From positions 1 through 5,992 of the forward strand of contig JAEXBL010000078.1 of NCBI GenBank assembly GCA_023394015.1: a stretch of 5,992 bases of DNA. The letters are read 5' to 3'. Below the pieces are notes generated by a model. The model was not told the origin of the DNA. It did not search any database and saw only the letters and a program-made list of their open reading frames with translations. The DNA comes from Pseudomonadota bacterium (lineage in GTDB: Bacteria; Pseudomonadota; Gammaproteobacteria; Burkholderiales; Burkholderiaceae_C). This document shows, piece by piece, positions 1 through 5,992 of this stretch (its first letter is position 1; every line of letters starts with the position of its first letter). The position numbers were made by a program, and so were the translations under genes.

Positions 1-513
1 CGCCCACAGCGCGCGCTCGTGGCGGGCCTGGCTCAGGTCGTCGGCGATGCCGAAGGCGCGCGTCCGCACGCGCTTGACGTTGCCGTCGAGGATGGCCACC
101 CGCTCGCCGAAGCAGAAGGCCGCGATCGCCGCCGCGGTGGAGCGGCCGATGCCGGGCAGCGTGGCCAGCTCGGCCGCGGTGCGCGGAAACTGCCCGCCAA
201 GGCGCGCCATCACCTCGCGCGCGCAGCGGTGCAGGTTGCGCGCGCGCGAGTAGTAGCCCAGGCCGCTCCACAGGCCCAGCACGGCGTCCTCGGGCGCGGC
301 GGCCAGGCTGGCGACGTCGGGAAAGCGCGCCAGAAAGCGCGGGTAGTAGCCCAGCACCGTGGCCACCTGGGTCTGCTGCAGCATGATCTCGGACAGCCAC
401 ACGCGGTAGGGATCGCGCGTGCCCTGCCAAGGCAGGCCGTGGCGGCCGTGGCGCCGCTGCCAGTCGATGATGCGGGTCGCGAACGGCGTGCTGGCCGCGT
501 CGCCGCGCGTCAC
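1..513 (-). CDS. mutY: A/G-specific adenine DNA glycosylase MutY (partial, N-terminal 171 residues)
   Basis: MutY is a helix-hairpin-helix base-excision repair enzyme that removes adenine mispaired with 8-oxoguanine, preventing G:C to T:A transversions. The visible part is the N-terminal catalytic domain. It contains the motif SEIMLQQTQV with the catalytic Glu at residue 42, the segment WSGLGYYSRARNLH at 82-95, the helix-hairpin-helix loop LPGIGRSTA at 119-127, and ILDGNVKRV with the catalytic Asp at residue 143. Ser125 stands where endonuclease III has its catalytic Lys, which favours MutY over Nth. These residues sit at a constant +5 offset from E. coli E37, S120 and D138. The iron-sulfur cluster cysteines and the 8-oxoG-recognition domain lie beyond the window's left edge. 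The start is a GTG whose first bases overlap the stop of the upstream dynamin-like gene (GTGA), implying translational coupling. No strong Shine-Dalgarno is visible before it. Family assignment is very secure. Confidence 0.97.
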   Translation of the reverse strand, partial: MTRGDAASTPFATRIIDWQRRHGRHGLPWQGTRDPYRVWLSEIMLQQTQVATVLGYYPRFLARFPDVASLAAAPEDAVLGLWSGLGYYSRARNLHRCAREVMARLGGQFPRTAAELATLPGIGRSTAAAIAAFCFGERVAILDGNVKRVRTRAFGIADDLSQARHERALWA

Positions 514-2480
514 GCCGGCACGGGCTCGGCCCGCTCGGCGAGGACGGGGACGTTGTCCACGCTGGCGGTCTGCAGCTCGCGGCTGAGCGTGTCCAGGCGC
601 CGCTGCACGGCATCGAGCGCGGCTTCCTGGTCGTCGATCTCGCCAATGCGCAGGTCCAGGCCGCCAGCGGCGTCCTGGATGCGCTGGATCGCCTCGATGC
701 GGCGGCCATAGGCGCGGCGGCGCTCGCGCAGCTGCGCATCGAGCTGGCTGGTGCTGGCCTTGTTCCACAGCTCGATCTCGCCCAGCGCGGTCTCGAAGAT
801 GGAGCGCACGCGCGCCAGCAGCGCGCGCACCAGCTTCTCGGCAAACTCCGGCCGCGCCAGCTGCACCATGTTGCCCACGCCCAGGTACTGCAGGTGGCTG
901 CGCTCGACGGCCTGCAGATCGGCCTCGAAGCGGTCCATGGTGGGCGGCGCCATGGCCTGCAGCGCAAAGCCGTATTCGGTGTTGAGCTGGCGGAACGAGG
1001 TGGTCAGCATGGCGTGGATCTCGGTCTCCAGCGCCTGCACCTGCCGCAGCACGCCGCGCAGCTTGTCGAAGCCCTTGGCGTACGATTTCTTGATGCCGAG
1101 CTTCAGGCCCGGCTCGCGCAGCGCCGCCGTCAGCACCGCCAGCTCGCGCTTGATGGACGAGCTGCCCAGCAGCTTGAACACCTCGCGCAGCAGCTTCATG
1201 TGCACCGAGCGCACGGCCAGCACGCTGGCAGCGCTGCGGTCGAAATCGGTCTTTTCGTGCTCGACGCGCAGGCGCATCTGGCGGATCACGACGTGGTTCT
1301 TGCCGCGCAGGCCCTTGAGCTCCAGCTTCTGCTCGGCCAGCTCGCGGCGCCGGATGCCCAGCGTGCGCTCGGCGTCAGCCTGCACCCGGCCGACGCTGGC
1401 ATGGATGGCGGCTTCCAGCATGCCTTGCCGCGCGCCCAGCACCTGCTGGCCCAGCAGCTGCTCGAACTGCGTCAGACGGCTGTCGGCCAGCAGCTCGGCA
1501 TCGCCGCGCACCTTGGCCAGCAGGCCCTTTTGCGCCGACAGCGCCAGCACCTGCTGCGCGGCGAGCTCCAGCGTCTGCGCCGTGTCGGCGCACTGGCGGG
1601 CGATCTGCGACTCGATCTGCGCCGGCGTGCGCATCTCGTCCCACAGCGCGTCGATCTTGTTCAGCACCACGAAGCGCGCACCGGCGCTGCCTTCCATGGC
1701 CGCCAGGTGCTGGCGCCAGATGGTCAGGTCGGACTTGGTCACGCCGGTGTCGGCCGCCAGGATGAACACCACCGCCTGCGCCTGCGGGATCAGGTTCACC
1801 GTCAGCTCCGGCTCGGCGCCGATGGCGTTCAGGCCCGGCGTGTCCAGCACCACAAGGCCCTGGCGCAGCAAGGGGTGCGCCATGTTGATCAGCGCATGGC
1901 GCCAGCGCGGCACCTCGACGGCGCCCTCGGCCGTCAGCGGCGGGTTGTCGTCGGGCCGGTCGTCGTGCCAGAAGCCCAGCGCGCGCGCCTCGTCCTTGGT
2001 CACGTGCAGCACCTCGGACACCTTCTCCATGGCGCCCGCGAGCTGCTCGGGGTCGTTCACGTCCAGATCGACCCGGGTCCACTGCTCGGGCACCATGCGC
2101 CATTCCAGCAGGGCCTGCGGCTGCAGGCGCGTCTCGATGGGCAGCAGGCGCAGGCAGGGCGGCAGCTCGGCGTCGTAGGCCAGCTCGGTCGGGCACATGG
2201 TGGTGCGCCCGGCGCTGGCCGGCATGATGCGCCGGCCGTAGCCGGCAAAGAACACGGCGTTGATCAACTCGGACTTGCCACGCGAGAACTCGGCCACGAA
2301 GGCCACCATGACCTTGTCGGAGCGCATCTGCTCGATCAGGCGCTGCAGGCTCTCGTCGGCGCCGTCGTCCAGCAACTGCTGCTCGCGCAGCCAATCACCC
2401 AGCACCTTCAGGCGCAGGCCCATTTCACGGCGCCACGCGCCGTGCTTGTCGAACTGCTCGTTGAAACCTGCGACCGCCAC
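510..2480 (-). CDS. Dynamin-like large GTPase (dynamin family protein) between fpg and mutY
   Basis: A predicted large GTPase of the bacterial dynamin superfamily, 656 residues from the chosen start. G motifs occur in order: P-loop AEFSRGKS at 63-70, switch I-like GRTTMCPTEL at 91-100, Walker B/G3 DTPG at 213-216, G4 NKID at 274-277, and a possible G5 SAQKG at 315-319. The second half is charged and helical, with likely coiled coil near 366-410 and again near 571-636, as expected for a dynamin stalk. I see no transmembrane helix, signal peptide or hydrophobic paddle, so membrane contact, if any, would have to be peripheral. The frame stays open upstream to a TTG at 2552, but the GTG at 2480 is preferred because GGGAG lies 9 bases before it. 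The gene is downstream of fpg and overlaps the mutY start. Its cellular role is unknown; bacterial dynamins generally remodel or protect membranes. A link to DNA repair is only inferred from position. Confidence 0.9.
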   Translation of the reverse strand: MAVAGFNEQFDKHGAWRREMGLRLKVLGDWLREQQLLDDGADESLQRLIEQMRSDKVMVAFVAEFSRGKSELINAVFFAGYGRRIMPASAGRTTMCPTELAYDAELPPCLRLLPIETRLQPQALLEWRMVPEQWTRVDLDVNDPEQLAGAMEKVSEVLHVTKDEARALGFWHDDRPDDNPPLTAEGAVEVPRWRHALINMAHPLLRQGLVVLDTPGLNAIGAEPELTVNLIPQAQAVVFILAADTGVTKSDLTIWRQHLAAMEGSAGARFVVLNKIDALWDEMRTPAQIESQIARQCADTAQTLELAAQQVLALSAQKGLLAKVRGDAELLADSRLTQFEQLLGQQVLGARQGMLEAAIHASVGRVQADAERTLGIRRRELAEQKLELKGLRGKNHVVIRQMRLRVEHEKTDFDRSAASVLAVRSVHMKLLREVFKLLGSSSIKRELAVLTAALREPGLKLGIKKSYAKGFDKLRGVLRQVQALETEIHAMLTTSFRQLNTEYGFALQAMAPPTMDRFEADLQAVERSHLQYLGVGNMVQLARPEFAEKLVRALLARVRSIFETALGEIELWNKASTSQLDAQLRERRRAYGRRIEAIQRIQDAAGGLDLRIGEIDDQEAALDAVQRRLDTLSRELQTASVDNVPVLAERAEPVPA

Positions 2481-2489
2481 GTCAAGCCA

Positions 2490-2494
2490 CTCCC
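2490..2494 (-). promoter_or_regulatory. Shine-Dalgarno site that favours the GTG start of the dynamin-like gene
   Basis: On the minus strand GGGAG lies 9 bases upstream of the GTG at 2480. No comparable purine run precedes the upstream in-frame TTG codons at 2552 and 2543, so this site decides the start. Assignment is by inspection only. Confidence 0.5.
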
Positions 2495-2541
2495 GGAGTT
2501 TGGGCCATGTTACACCGCGCCCTGCCGGCCTTAGCCATGCC

Positions 2542-2571
2542 AAGCCGGGCAAGCGTGACCTATTCCGGCTT
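2542..2571 (-). repeat. 7-bp inverted repeat at the fpg stop, in the fpg-dynamin gap
   Basis: The arms AAGCCGG and CCGGCTT (2542-2548 and 2565-2571) are perfectly complementary and separated by 16 bases. The right-hand arm touches the last base of the fpg stop codon. In the minus-strand transcript this could form a G/C-rich hairpin directly after fpg. No U-run follows, so it is not a canonical intrinsic terminator. It could act as a weak attenuator, protect the mRNA 3' end, or be chance in GC-rich DNA. Confidence 0.3.
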
Positions 2572-3386
2572 CAGGCCCGCTGGCACACCGGGCAGAAGAA
2601 GGTGGAGCGCTGGCCCTGCCGGATCTGCCGCAGCGGCGTGGCGCAATGCACGCAGGGCTGGCCGGCGCGGCCATACACCGCCGCCTCCAGCTGAAAGTGG
2701 CCGTCCTCGCCCAGCGCGCTGGAAAAGTCGCGCAGCGTGCTGCCGCCCTGCTCCACGGCGCGCGACAGCACGGCGCGCACCGCGGCATGCAAGCGATCCG
2801 AGCGGGCACGCGACAGGCGGTCGGCACGCGTGGTGGGCCGGATGCCGGCCCTGAACAGTACCTCCGATGCGTAGATGTTGCCCACGCCCACCACTACCTC
2901 GCCCGACAGCAGCACCGGCTTGATGGGCGAGCGGCGGGCGCGCAGCGCGGCATGAAAGCGCGCCGCGTCGAACTGCTCGTCCAGCGGCTCCATGCCCAGC
3001 CGGGCCAGCAGCTTGCGCGCGGGGTCGGCATCGGCACTGGCCGACCACACCACGGCGCCGAAGCGGCGCGGGTCGTGCAGCCGCAGCGTGCCCTGGGTGG
3101 TGACCAGGTCGAAGTGGTCGTGCCGCCCCGGCGCCGGCGGGTCGGGGCGAAAGCTCAGGCTGCCCGACATGCCCAGGTGCACCAGCAGCACGCCCTCGTC
3201 CAACTGCAGCAACAGGTACTTGCCGCGCCGGTCCACGTCCCGCACCTGCAGGCCCGCCAGTTCTTCCGGTGGGCGCCCCAGCGGCCAGCGCAGCGGCAGG
3301 CCGGGGCGCGCCGCGAGAATGCGCGCGCCACGGATGCGGTCGACAAAGCTGCGCCGCGTGACTTCGACTTCAGGCAGTTCCGGCAT
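2571..3386 (-). CDS. mutM: Bifunctional DNA-formamidopyrimidine glycosylase / AP lyase (Fpg, MutM)
   Basis: Fpg excises 8-oxoguanine opposite C and formamidopyrimidines, then cleaves the abasic site by beta,delta-elimination. The protein has 271 residues, the usual family length. After Met removal it starts with [11 protein letters not shown], giving the catalytic N-terminal Pro and following Glu. Lys56 in RRGKYLLL corresponds to the catalytic Lys57 of E. coli. Other hallmarks are HLGMSGSL at 70-77, DPRRFG at 105-110, the helix-two-turn-helix core [13 protein letters not shown] at 166-178, and a C-terminal zinc finger with Cys245, Cys248, Cys265 and Cys268 containing the DNA-contacting Arg260. 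The reading frame extends upstream to 3509, but the ATG at 3386 is fixed because the catalytic proline must be residue 2. The Shine-Dalgarno before it is weak. It is the first gene of the minus-strand set, followed by the dynamin-like gene and mutY, and diverges from the TPR gene. Confidence 0.98.
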   Translation of the reverse strand: MPELPEVEVTRRSFVDRIRGARILAARPGLPLRWPLGRPPEELAGLQVRDVDRRGKYLLLQLDEGVLLVHLGMSGSLSFRPDPPAPGRHDHFDLVTTQGTLRLHDPRRFGAVVWSASADADPARKLLARLGMEPLDEQFDAARFHAALRARRSPIKPVLLSGEVVVGVGNIYASEVLFRAGIRPTTRADRLSRARSDRLHAAVRAVLSRAVEQGGSTLRDFSSALGEDGHFQLEAAVYGRAGQPCVHCATPLRQIRQGQRSTFFCPVCQRA

Positions 3387-3400
3387 GGCCAGGCGGGTGG

Positions 3401-5197
3401 ATGGGCATGGATTATTATGAGTCGATGCAGCAGTTTCACCGCGAATTCCACCGCGTTGCCGGCGGGCTGGCGCTGGCGTTCGCGGCCACCGCCACGCTGG
3501 CCCAGGCACCGGCCGCCGCGCCGCAGGCCGCGGCCTCTGACGCCGTCGCCAGTGCCGAGGCGTCGCCGGCGCAGTCGGGCCTGAGCGCGCGCCTGATGTA
3601 CGAGCTGCTGATCAGCGAAATGCTGTTCCGCCAGGGGGATGCGCACAACAGCACCGGCTACATGCTGAACGCGGCGCGCCGCACGGGCGACGAGTCGCTG
3701 TTCAAGCGCGCCACCGAGATGGCCATCCAGTCGCGCTCCGGCCCCGCCGCACTGGACGCCACCCGCGCCTGGCGGCAGGCCCAGCCCGGCTCCACCGAGG
3801 CCAGCCGCTACGAGCTGCAGGTGCTGATCGTGCTGGGCCGCATCGCCGAGACCGAGGGGCCGCTGCGCGATCTGATCGCCGCGCTGCCGGACGACGAGAA
3901 CCAGGCCTTCATCACCGCCCTGCCGGCGCTGTACCAGCGCGCGCCCGACAAGGCCGAGGCGGCGCAGACCGTGCAGCGCGCCCTGACCGACGCGCGCAAG
4001 AACCCCGCGCTGGCCCCCGCCGCGTGGACCAGCATCGGCCGCATGCGCCTGCAGAACGACGACACCGCCGGCGCGCTGGCCGCCGCCACGCTGGGGCAGG
4101 ATGCCGATGCGCGCTCGGAATGGCCGGCGCTGCTGGCGCTGCAACTGCTGTCGGGCGCGGACGAGCCCAAGGCCGAGGCCCTGATCCAGCGGCACCTGGC
4201 GCACCCCGAGGCGCGCCCCGAGGTGGCCATCGGCTACGCCCGCGCCCTGGTCGAGCAGGGCCGGCAGGCCGACGCCCACGCGCAGCTCAACGCGCTGCTG
4301 CACCGCGCGCCCGAGCAGGCCGAGGCCTGGCTGGTGCGCGGCGCCCTGTATGCCGACGAAGGCCAGGACGCCGATGCCGAGGCCGACCTGCAGCACTACC
4401 TGAGCCTGGCCACCTCGCCCGGCCAGGCCGGCGGCAACGACCACGCGCGCCTGATGCTGGCCCGCATTGCCGAGCGCCGCGGCGACTACGCTGCCGCCGA
4501 GCGCTGGCTGGCGGCGGTCGACTCGCCCGAGCAGATGCTGGCCGTGCAGGCGCGGCGCGCGCAGATCCTGGCGCGGCAGGGCCAGCTGGACGAGGCGCGC
4601 CAGGCGATCCGCAAGGTGCCCGAGCGCAGCCCCGAAGACGCGCGGCAAAAGCTGCTGGTCGAGGCCCAGCTGCTGCGCGACCACCAGCAGCCCGCGCTGG
4701 CCTACGAGCTGCTGAGCGCCGAGCTGCAAAAGGACCCGGACGACGAGGGCCTGCTCTACGACACCGCCATGGCCGCCGAGCGGCTGGACCGGATCGACGA
4801 GATGGAGCGCCTGCTGCGCCAGCTGATCGAGCTGAAGCCCGACGCCGCCCACGCCTACAACGCGCTCGGCTACTCGCTGGCCGATCGTGGCCTGCGCCTG
4901 CCCGAGGCCAAGACCCTGATCGAGAAGGCGGTGCAGCTGTCGCCCGACGACGCCTTCATCCAGGACAGCCTGGGCTGGGTGCACTTTCGCATGGGGCGGG
5001 TGCGCCAGGCGCGCAAGATCCTCGAGGCCGCCTACAACAAGCGGCCCGACCCCGAGATCGCCGCCCACCTGGGCGAAGTGCTGTGGGTGCAGGGCGACCA
5101 GGAGGGCGCGCGCCGCATCTGGCGCGAGGGGCTGCGCCAGGACGCCGACAACCAGACCCTGCAAAAGACGCTGCAGCGCTTTCAGGTGAGCCTGTGA
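3401..5197 (+). CDS. Exported TPR-repeat protein, probable LbcA relative
   Basis: A 598-residue tetratricopeptide protein. An N-terminal signal peptide is visible: basic/polar start, hydrophobic stretch [18 protein letters not shown] (19-36) ending in an AQA signal peptidase I site. An Ala/Pro/Ser-rich linker follows to about residue 60. TPR-like helix pairs can be picked out near 63-111, 307-337, 349-378, 379-408, 448-482, 483-517, 518-552 and 553-585. The best conserved are [11 protein letters not shown] and [13 protein letters not shown] near the C terminus. Gene order TPR-lolB-ispE matches P. aeruginosa lbcA (PA4667)-lolB-ipk. LbcA is an outer-membrane lipoprotein that bridges the protease CtpA to cell-wall hydrolase substrates. 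This protein contains no cysteine at all, so it cannot be lipidated and is probably soluble in the periplasm. Function as a CtpA adaptor is inferred. Alternative starts are ATG 3407 (better Shine-Dalgarno spacing) and ATG 3425 (more compact signal peptide). The stop overlaps the lolB start. Confidence 0.93.
   Translation: MGMDYYESMQQFHREFHRVAGGLALAFAATATLAQAPAAAPQAAASDAVASAEASPAQSGLSARLMYELLISEMLFRQGDAHNSTGYMLNAARRTGDESLFKRATEMAIQSRSGPAALDATRAWRQAQPGSTEASRYELQVLIVLGRIAETEGPLRDLIAALPDDENQAFITALPALYQRAPDKAEAAQTVQRALTDARKNPALAPAAWTSIGRMRLQNDDTAGALAAATLGQDADARSEWPALLALQLLSGADEPKAEALIQRHLAHPEARPEVAIGYARALVEQGRQADAHAQLNALLHRAPEQAEAWLVRGALYADEGQDADAEADLQHYLSLATSPGQAGGNDHARLMLARIAERRGDYAAAERWLAAVDSPEQMLAVQARRAQILARQGQLDEARQAIRKVPERSPEDARQKLLVEAQLLRDHQQPALAYELLSAELQKDPDDEGLLYDTAMAAERLDRIDEMERLLRQLIELKPDAAHAYNALGYSLADRGLRLPEAKTLIEKAVQLSPDDAFIQDSLGWVHFRMGRVRQARKILEAAYNKRPDPEIAAHLGEVLWVQGDQEGARRIWREGLRQDADNQTLQKTLQRFQVSL
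3411..3439 (-). promoter_or_regulatory. Candidate sigma-70-type promoter for fpg (divergent region)
   Basis: On the minus strand a -35-like GTGAAA (3439-3434, 4 of 6 match to TTGACA) is followed after 17 bases by a -10-like AATAAT (3416-3411, 5 of 6 match to TATAAT). Transcription would start near 3404, leaving a leader of about 18 bases before the fpg ATG. This is the only AT-rich island near the divergent starts. It falls inside the first codons of the TPR gene if that gene begins at 3401. For the opposite direction, TATTAT at 3413-3418 resembles a -10, but no -35 match is seen upstream. Confidence 0.4.
5184..5188 (+). promoter_or_regulatory. Shine-Dalgarno site supporting the GTG start of lolB
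   Basis: AGGTG lies 5 bases before the GTG at 5194, inside the last codons of the TPR gene. It supports this start over the in-frame TTG at 5221, which has no purine-rich site upstream. Confidence 0.45.
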
Positions 5198-5724
5198 CGG
5201 CCCTGGGCGCGCGCCACGGCTTGCTGCCTCGCCGGCCCCGGCTGGCGCTGGGCGGGCTGGTGGTGGCCCTGCTGCTCATGGCGGGATGCGCCGTCAAGGC
5301 TCCGGCCACGGCGCCGGTGGATGCACAGGCCAGCCAATGGAGCGGCCGGCTGGGCCTGACCGTGGCCTCCGAGCCGCCGCAGTCGTTCTCGGCCAGCTTT
5401 GAACTAAGCGGCAGCGCCGAGGCGGGCGAGCTGAGCCTGACCTCGCCCTTGGGCAACACCCTGGCCGTCATGCAATGGCGGCCAGGCGAGGCCCTGCTGC
5501 GCCAGGGCGAGCAGGCCCGCCGTTATGAATCGGTGGACGCGCTGGCGCAGGAAGTCACCGGCACGCCGCTGCCGGTGCGGGCGCTGTTCGGCTGGCTGCG
5601 CGGCCAGCCGCAGTCGGTGCCCGGCTGGCAGGCCGACCTGAGCCGCCTGCCCGAGGGCCGCCTGTCCGCACAGCGCCAGATGCCGCTGCCCACGGCCGAG
5701 CTGCGCGTGGTCCTGGACCGCTGA
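5194..5724 (+). CDS. lolB: Outer-membrane lipoprotein insertion receptor LolB
   Basis: LolB is an outer-membrane lipoprotein that accepts lipoproteins from the periplasmic carrier LolA and inserts them into the outer membrane. The 176-residue precursor has a basic N-terminus (RHGLLPRRPR), a hydrophobic core LALGGLVVALLLMAGC, and a lipidation cysteine at residue 32. Residue +2 is Ala, not Asp, consistent with outer-membrane sorting. The mature part carries family features: QWSGRLGL soon after the linker, SFSASFELSG, LTSPLGNT, and TGTPLPVRALFGWLRGQP, a strongly conserved LolB segment. It is somewhat shorter than E. coli LolB (207-residue precursor). The lipobox has Met at -3 where Leu is usual. 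The GTG start overlaps the TPR stop as GTGA, with AGGTG 5 bases upstream. The location directly before ispE is the classic lolB position in proteobacteria and strengthens the call. Confidence 0.93.
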   Translation: MTALGARHGLLPRRPRLALGGLVVALLLMAGCAVKAPATAPVDAQASQWSGRLGLTVASEPPQSFSASFELSGSAEAGELSLTSPLGNTLAVMQWRPGEALLRQGEQARRYESVDALAQEVTGTPLPVRALFGWLRGQPQSVPGWQADLSRLPEGRLSAQRQMPLPTAELRVVLDR

Positions 5725-5745
5725 GAAAAGCCGAGCCCACCCGCC

Positions 5746-5992
5746 ATGCGCGCCCTCTACGACGTGCCCGCGCCGGCCAAGCTGAACCTGTTTCTGCAGG
5801 TCACCGGCCGCCGCTCCGACGGCTACCACCTGCTGCAATCGGCCTTCATGCTGATCGACTGGTGCGACACACTGCATTTCGAGCGACGCGCCGGTGGCGC
5901 CATCACGCGGCAGGACCTGGGCGTGCCGCTGCCACCCGAGGATCTGGCGCTGCGCGCCGCGCGCGCACTGCAACAGGCCACCGGCTGTACCG
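5746..5992 (+). CDS. ispE: 4-diphosphocytidyl-2-C-methyl-D-erythritol kinase IspE (partial, N-terminal 82 residues)
   Basis: IspE is a GHMP-family kinase that phosphorylates the 2-hydroxyl of 4-diphosphocytidyl-2-C-methylerythritol with ATP in the cytoplasmic MEP pathway of isoprenoid precursor synthesis. The visible N-terminus contains the diagnostic [21 protein letters not shown] at residues 8-28, with the conserved substrate-site Lys at 12 (E. coli Lys10), followed by [17 protein letters not shown]. The glycine-rich ATP-binding loop and catalytic Asp lie beyond the window end. ATG at 5746 is 21 bases after the lolB stop, so the two genes are very likely co-transcribed. The ribosome binding site is poor: the only purine run, GAGAAAAG at 5723-5730, lies 15 bases upstream. 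The reading frame runs off the right edge without a stop. Confidence 0.96.
   Translation, partial: MRALYDVPAPAKLNLFLQVTGRRSDGYHLLQSAFMLIDWCDTLHFERRAGGAITRQDLGVPLPPEDLALRAARALQQATGCT

Noticed and set aside
751..2534. Long plus-strand open frames (475 and 546 codons) opposite the dynamin-like gene
   Set aside because: Their translations are biased toward Ser/Arg/Ala or His/Gln/Leu without domains, while the minus-strand frame has intact GTPase motifs. They reflect the scarcity of stop codons in GC-rich DNA.
2481..2552. Longer dynamin-like protein starting at TTG 2552
   Set aside because: The extra 24 residues (MPGLAWLRPAGRG and following) look non-conserved and the TTG lacks a good ribosome binding site. 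The GTG at 2480 has GGGAG at suitable spacing.
2542..2571. Intrinsic terminator after fpg
   Set aside because: A 7-bp inverted repeat is present but has a long 16-base loop and no U-run after it, so a Rho-independent terminator is not supported.
3387..3509. N-terminal extension of Fpg from 3509
   Set aside because: Fpg chemistry needs proline exposed as residue 1 after Met removal, which fixes the start at the ATG at 3386.
3155..5164. 669-codon open frame on the minus strand, antisense to the TPR gene and the start of fpg
   Set aside because: Its product is a low-complexity Gly/Leu/Gln/Val/Arg-rich string with no recognisable domain, typical of the antisense shadow of a GC-rich gene. The opposing TPR and fpg frames carry clear family motifs.
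4024..5193. Plus-strand open frame running in through the TPR gene before joining the lolB frame
   Set aside because: The part before 5194 is an Arg/Ala/Gly/Pro-rich out-of-frame reading of the TPR gene. Only the part from the GTG at 5194 looks like a protein (signal peptide, lipobox, LolB motifs), so no fusion is proposed.

Overview
The window is a dense, GC-rich bacterial chromosomal segment with almost no intergenic DNA. Gene order, GTG starts and protein signatures point to a betaproteobacterium of the order Burkholderiales, most likely family Comamonadaceae (Acidovorax-like). That placement is inferred from family knowledge, not from a search. Six protein genes are present, two of them cut by the window edges. 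I see no RNA genes, insertion sequences, CRISPR arrays, prophage or other mobile elements.

Left half (about 1-3386), minus strand: a likely operon read right to left as fpg (mutM), then a dynamin-like GTPase, then mutY. Fpg removes 8-oxoguanine opposite C, and MutY removes adenine mispaired with 8-oxoguanine, so together they are two arms of the GO oxidative-damage repair system. The GTPase lies between them. Its stop overlaps the mutY start in a GTGA arrangement, and a 90-bp gap with a ribosome binding site and a small inverted repeat separates it from fpg.

Right half (about 3401-5992), plus strand: a likely operon of a TPR-repeat exported protein, lolB (outer-membrane lipoprotein insertion) and ispE (isoprenoid precursor synthesis, cut by the window end). 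The TPR-lolB-ispE order matches the lbcA-lolB-ipk neighbourhood of Pseudomonas aeruginosa, so the TPR protein is probably an LbcA relative. Unlike LbcA it has no lipobox cysteine.

The two operons diverge from only about 14 bp between the fpg and TPR start codons. A small AT-rich island just inside the TPR gene probably carries the promoter activity.

The content is mostly conserved housekeeping. The points worth a second look are the dynamin-like GTPase embedded in the fpg-mutY operon and the cysteine-free LbcA-like protein. I found no clear evidence of a wholly undescribed system.
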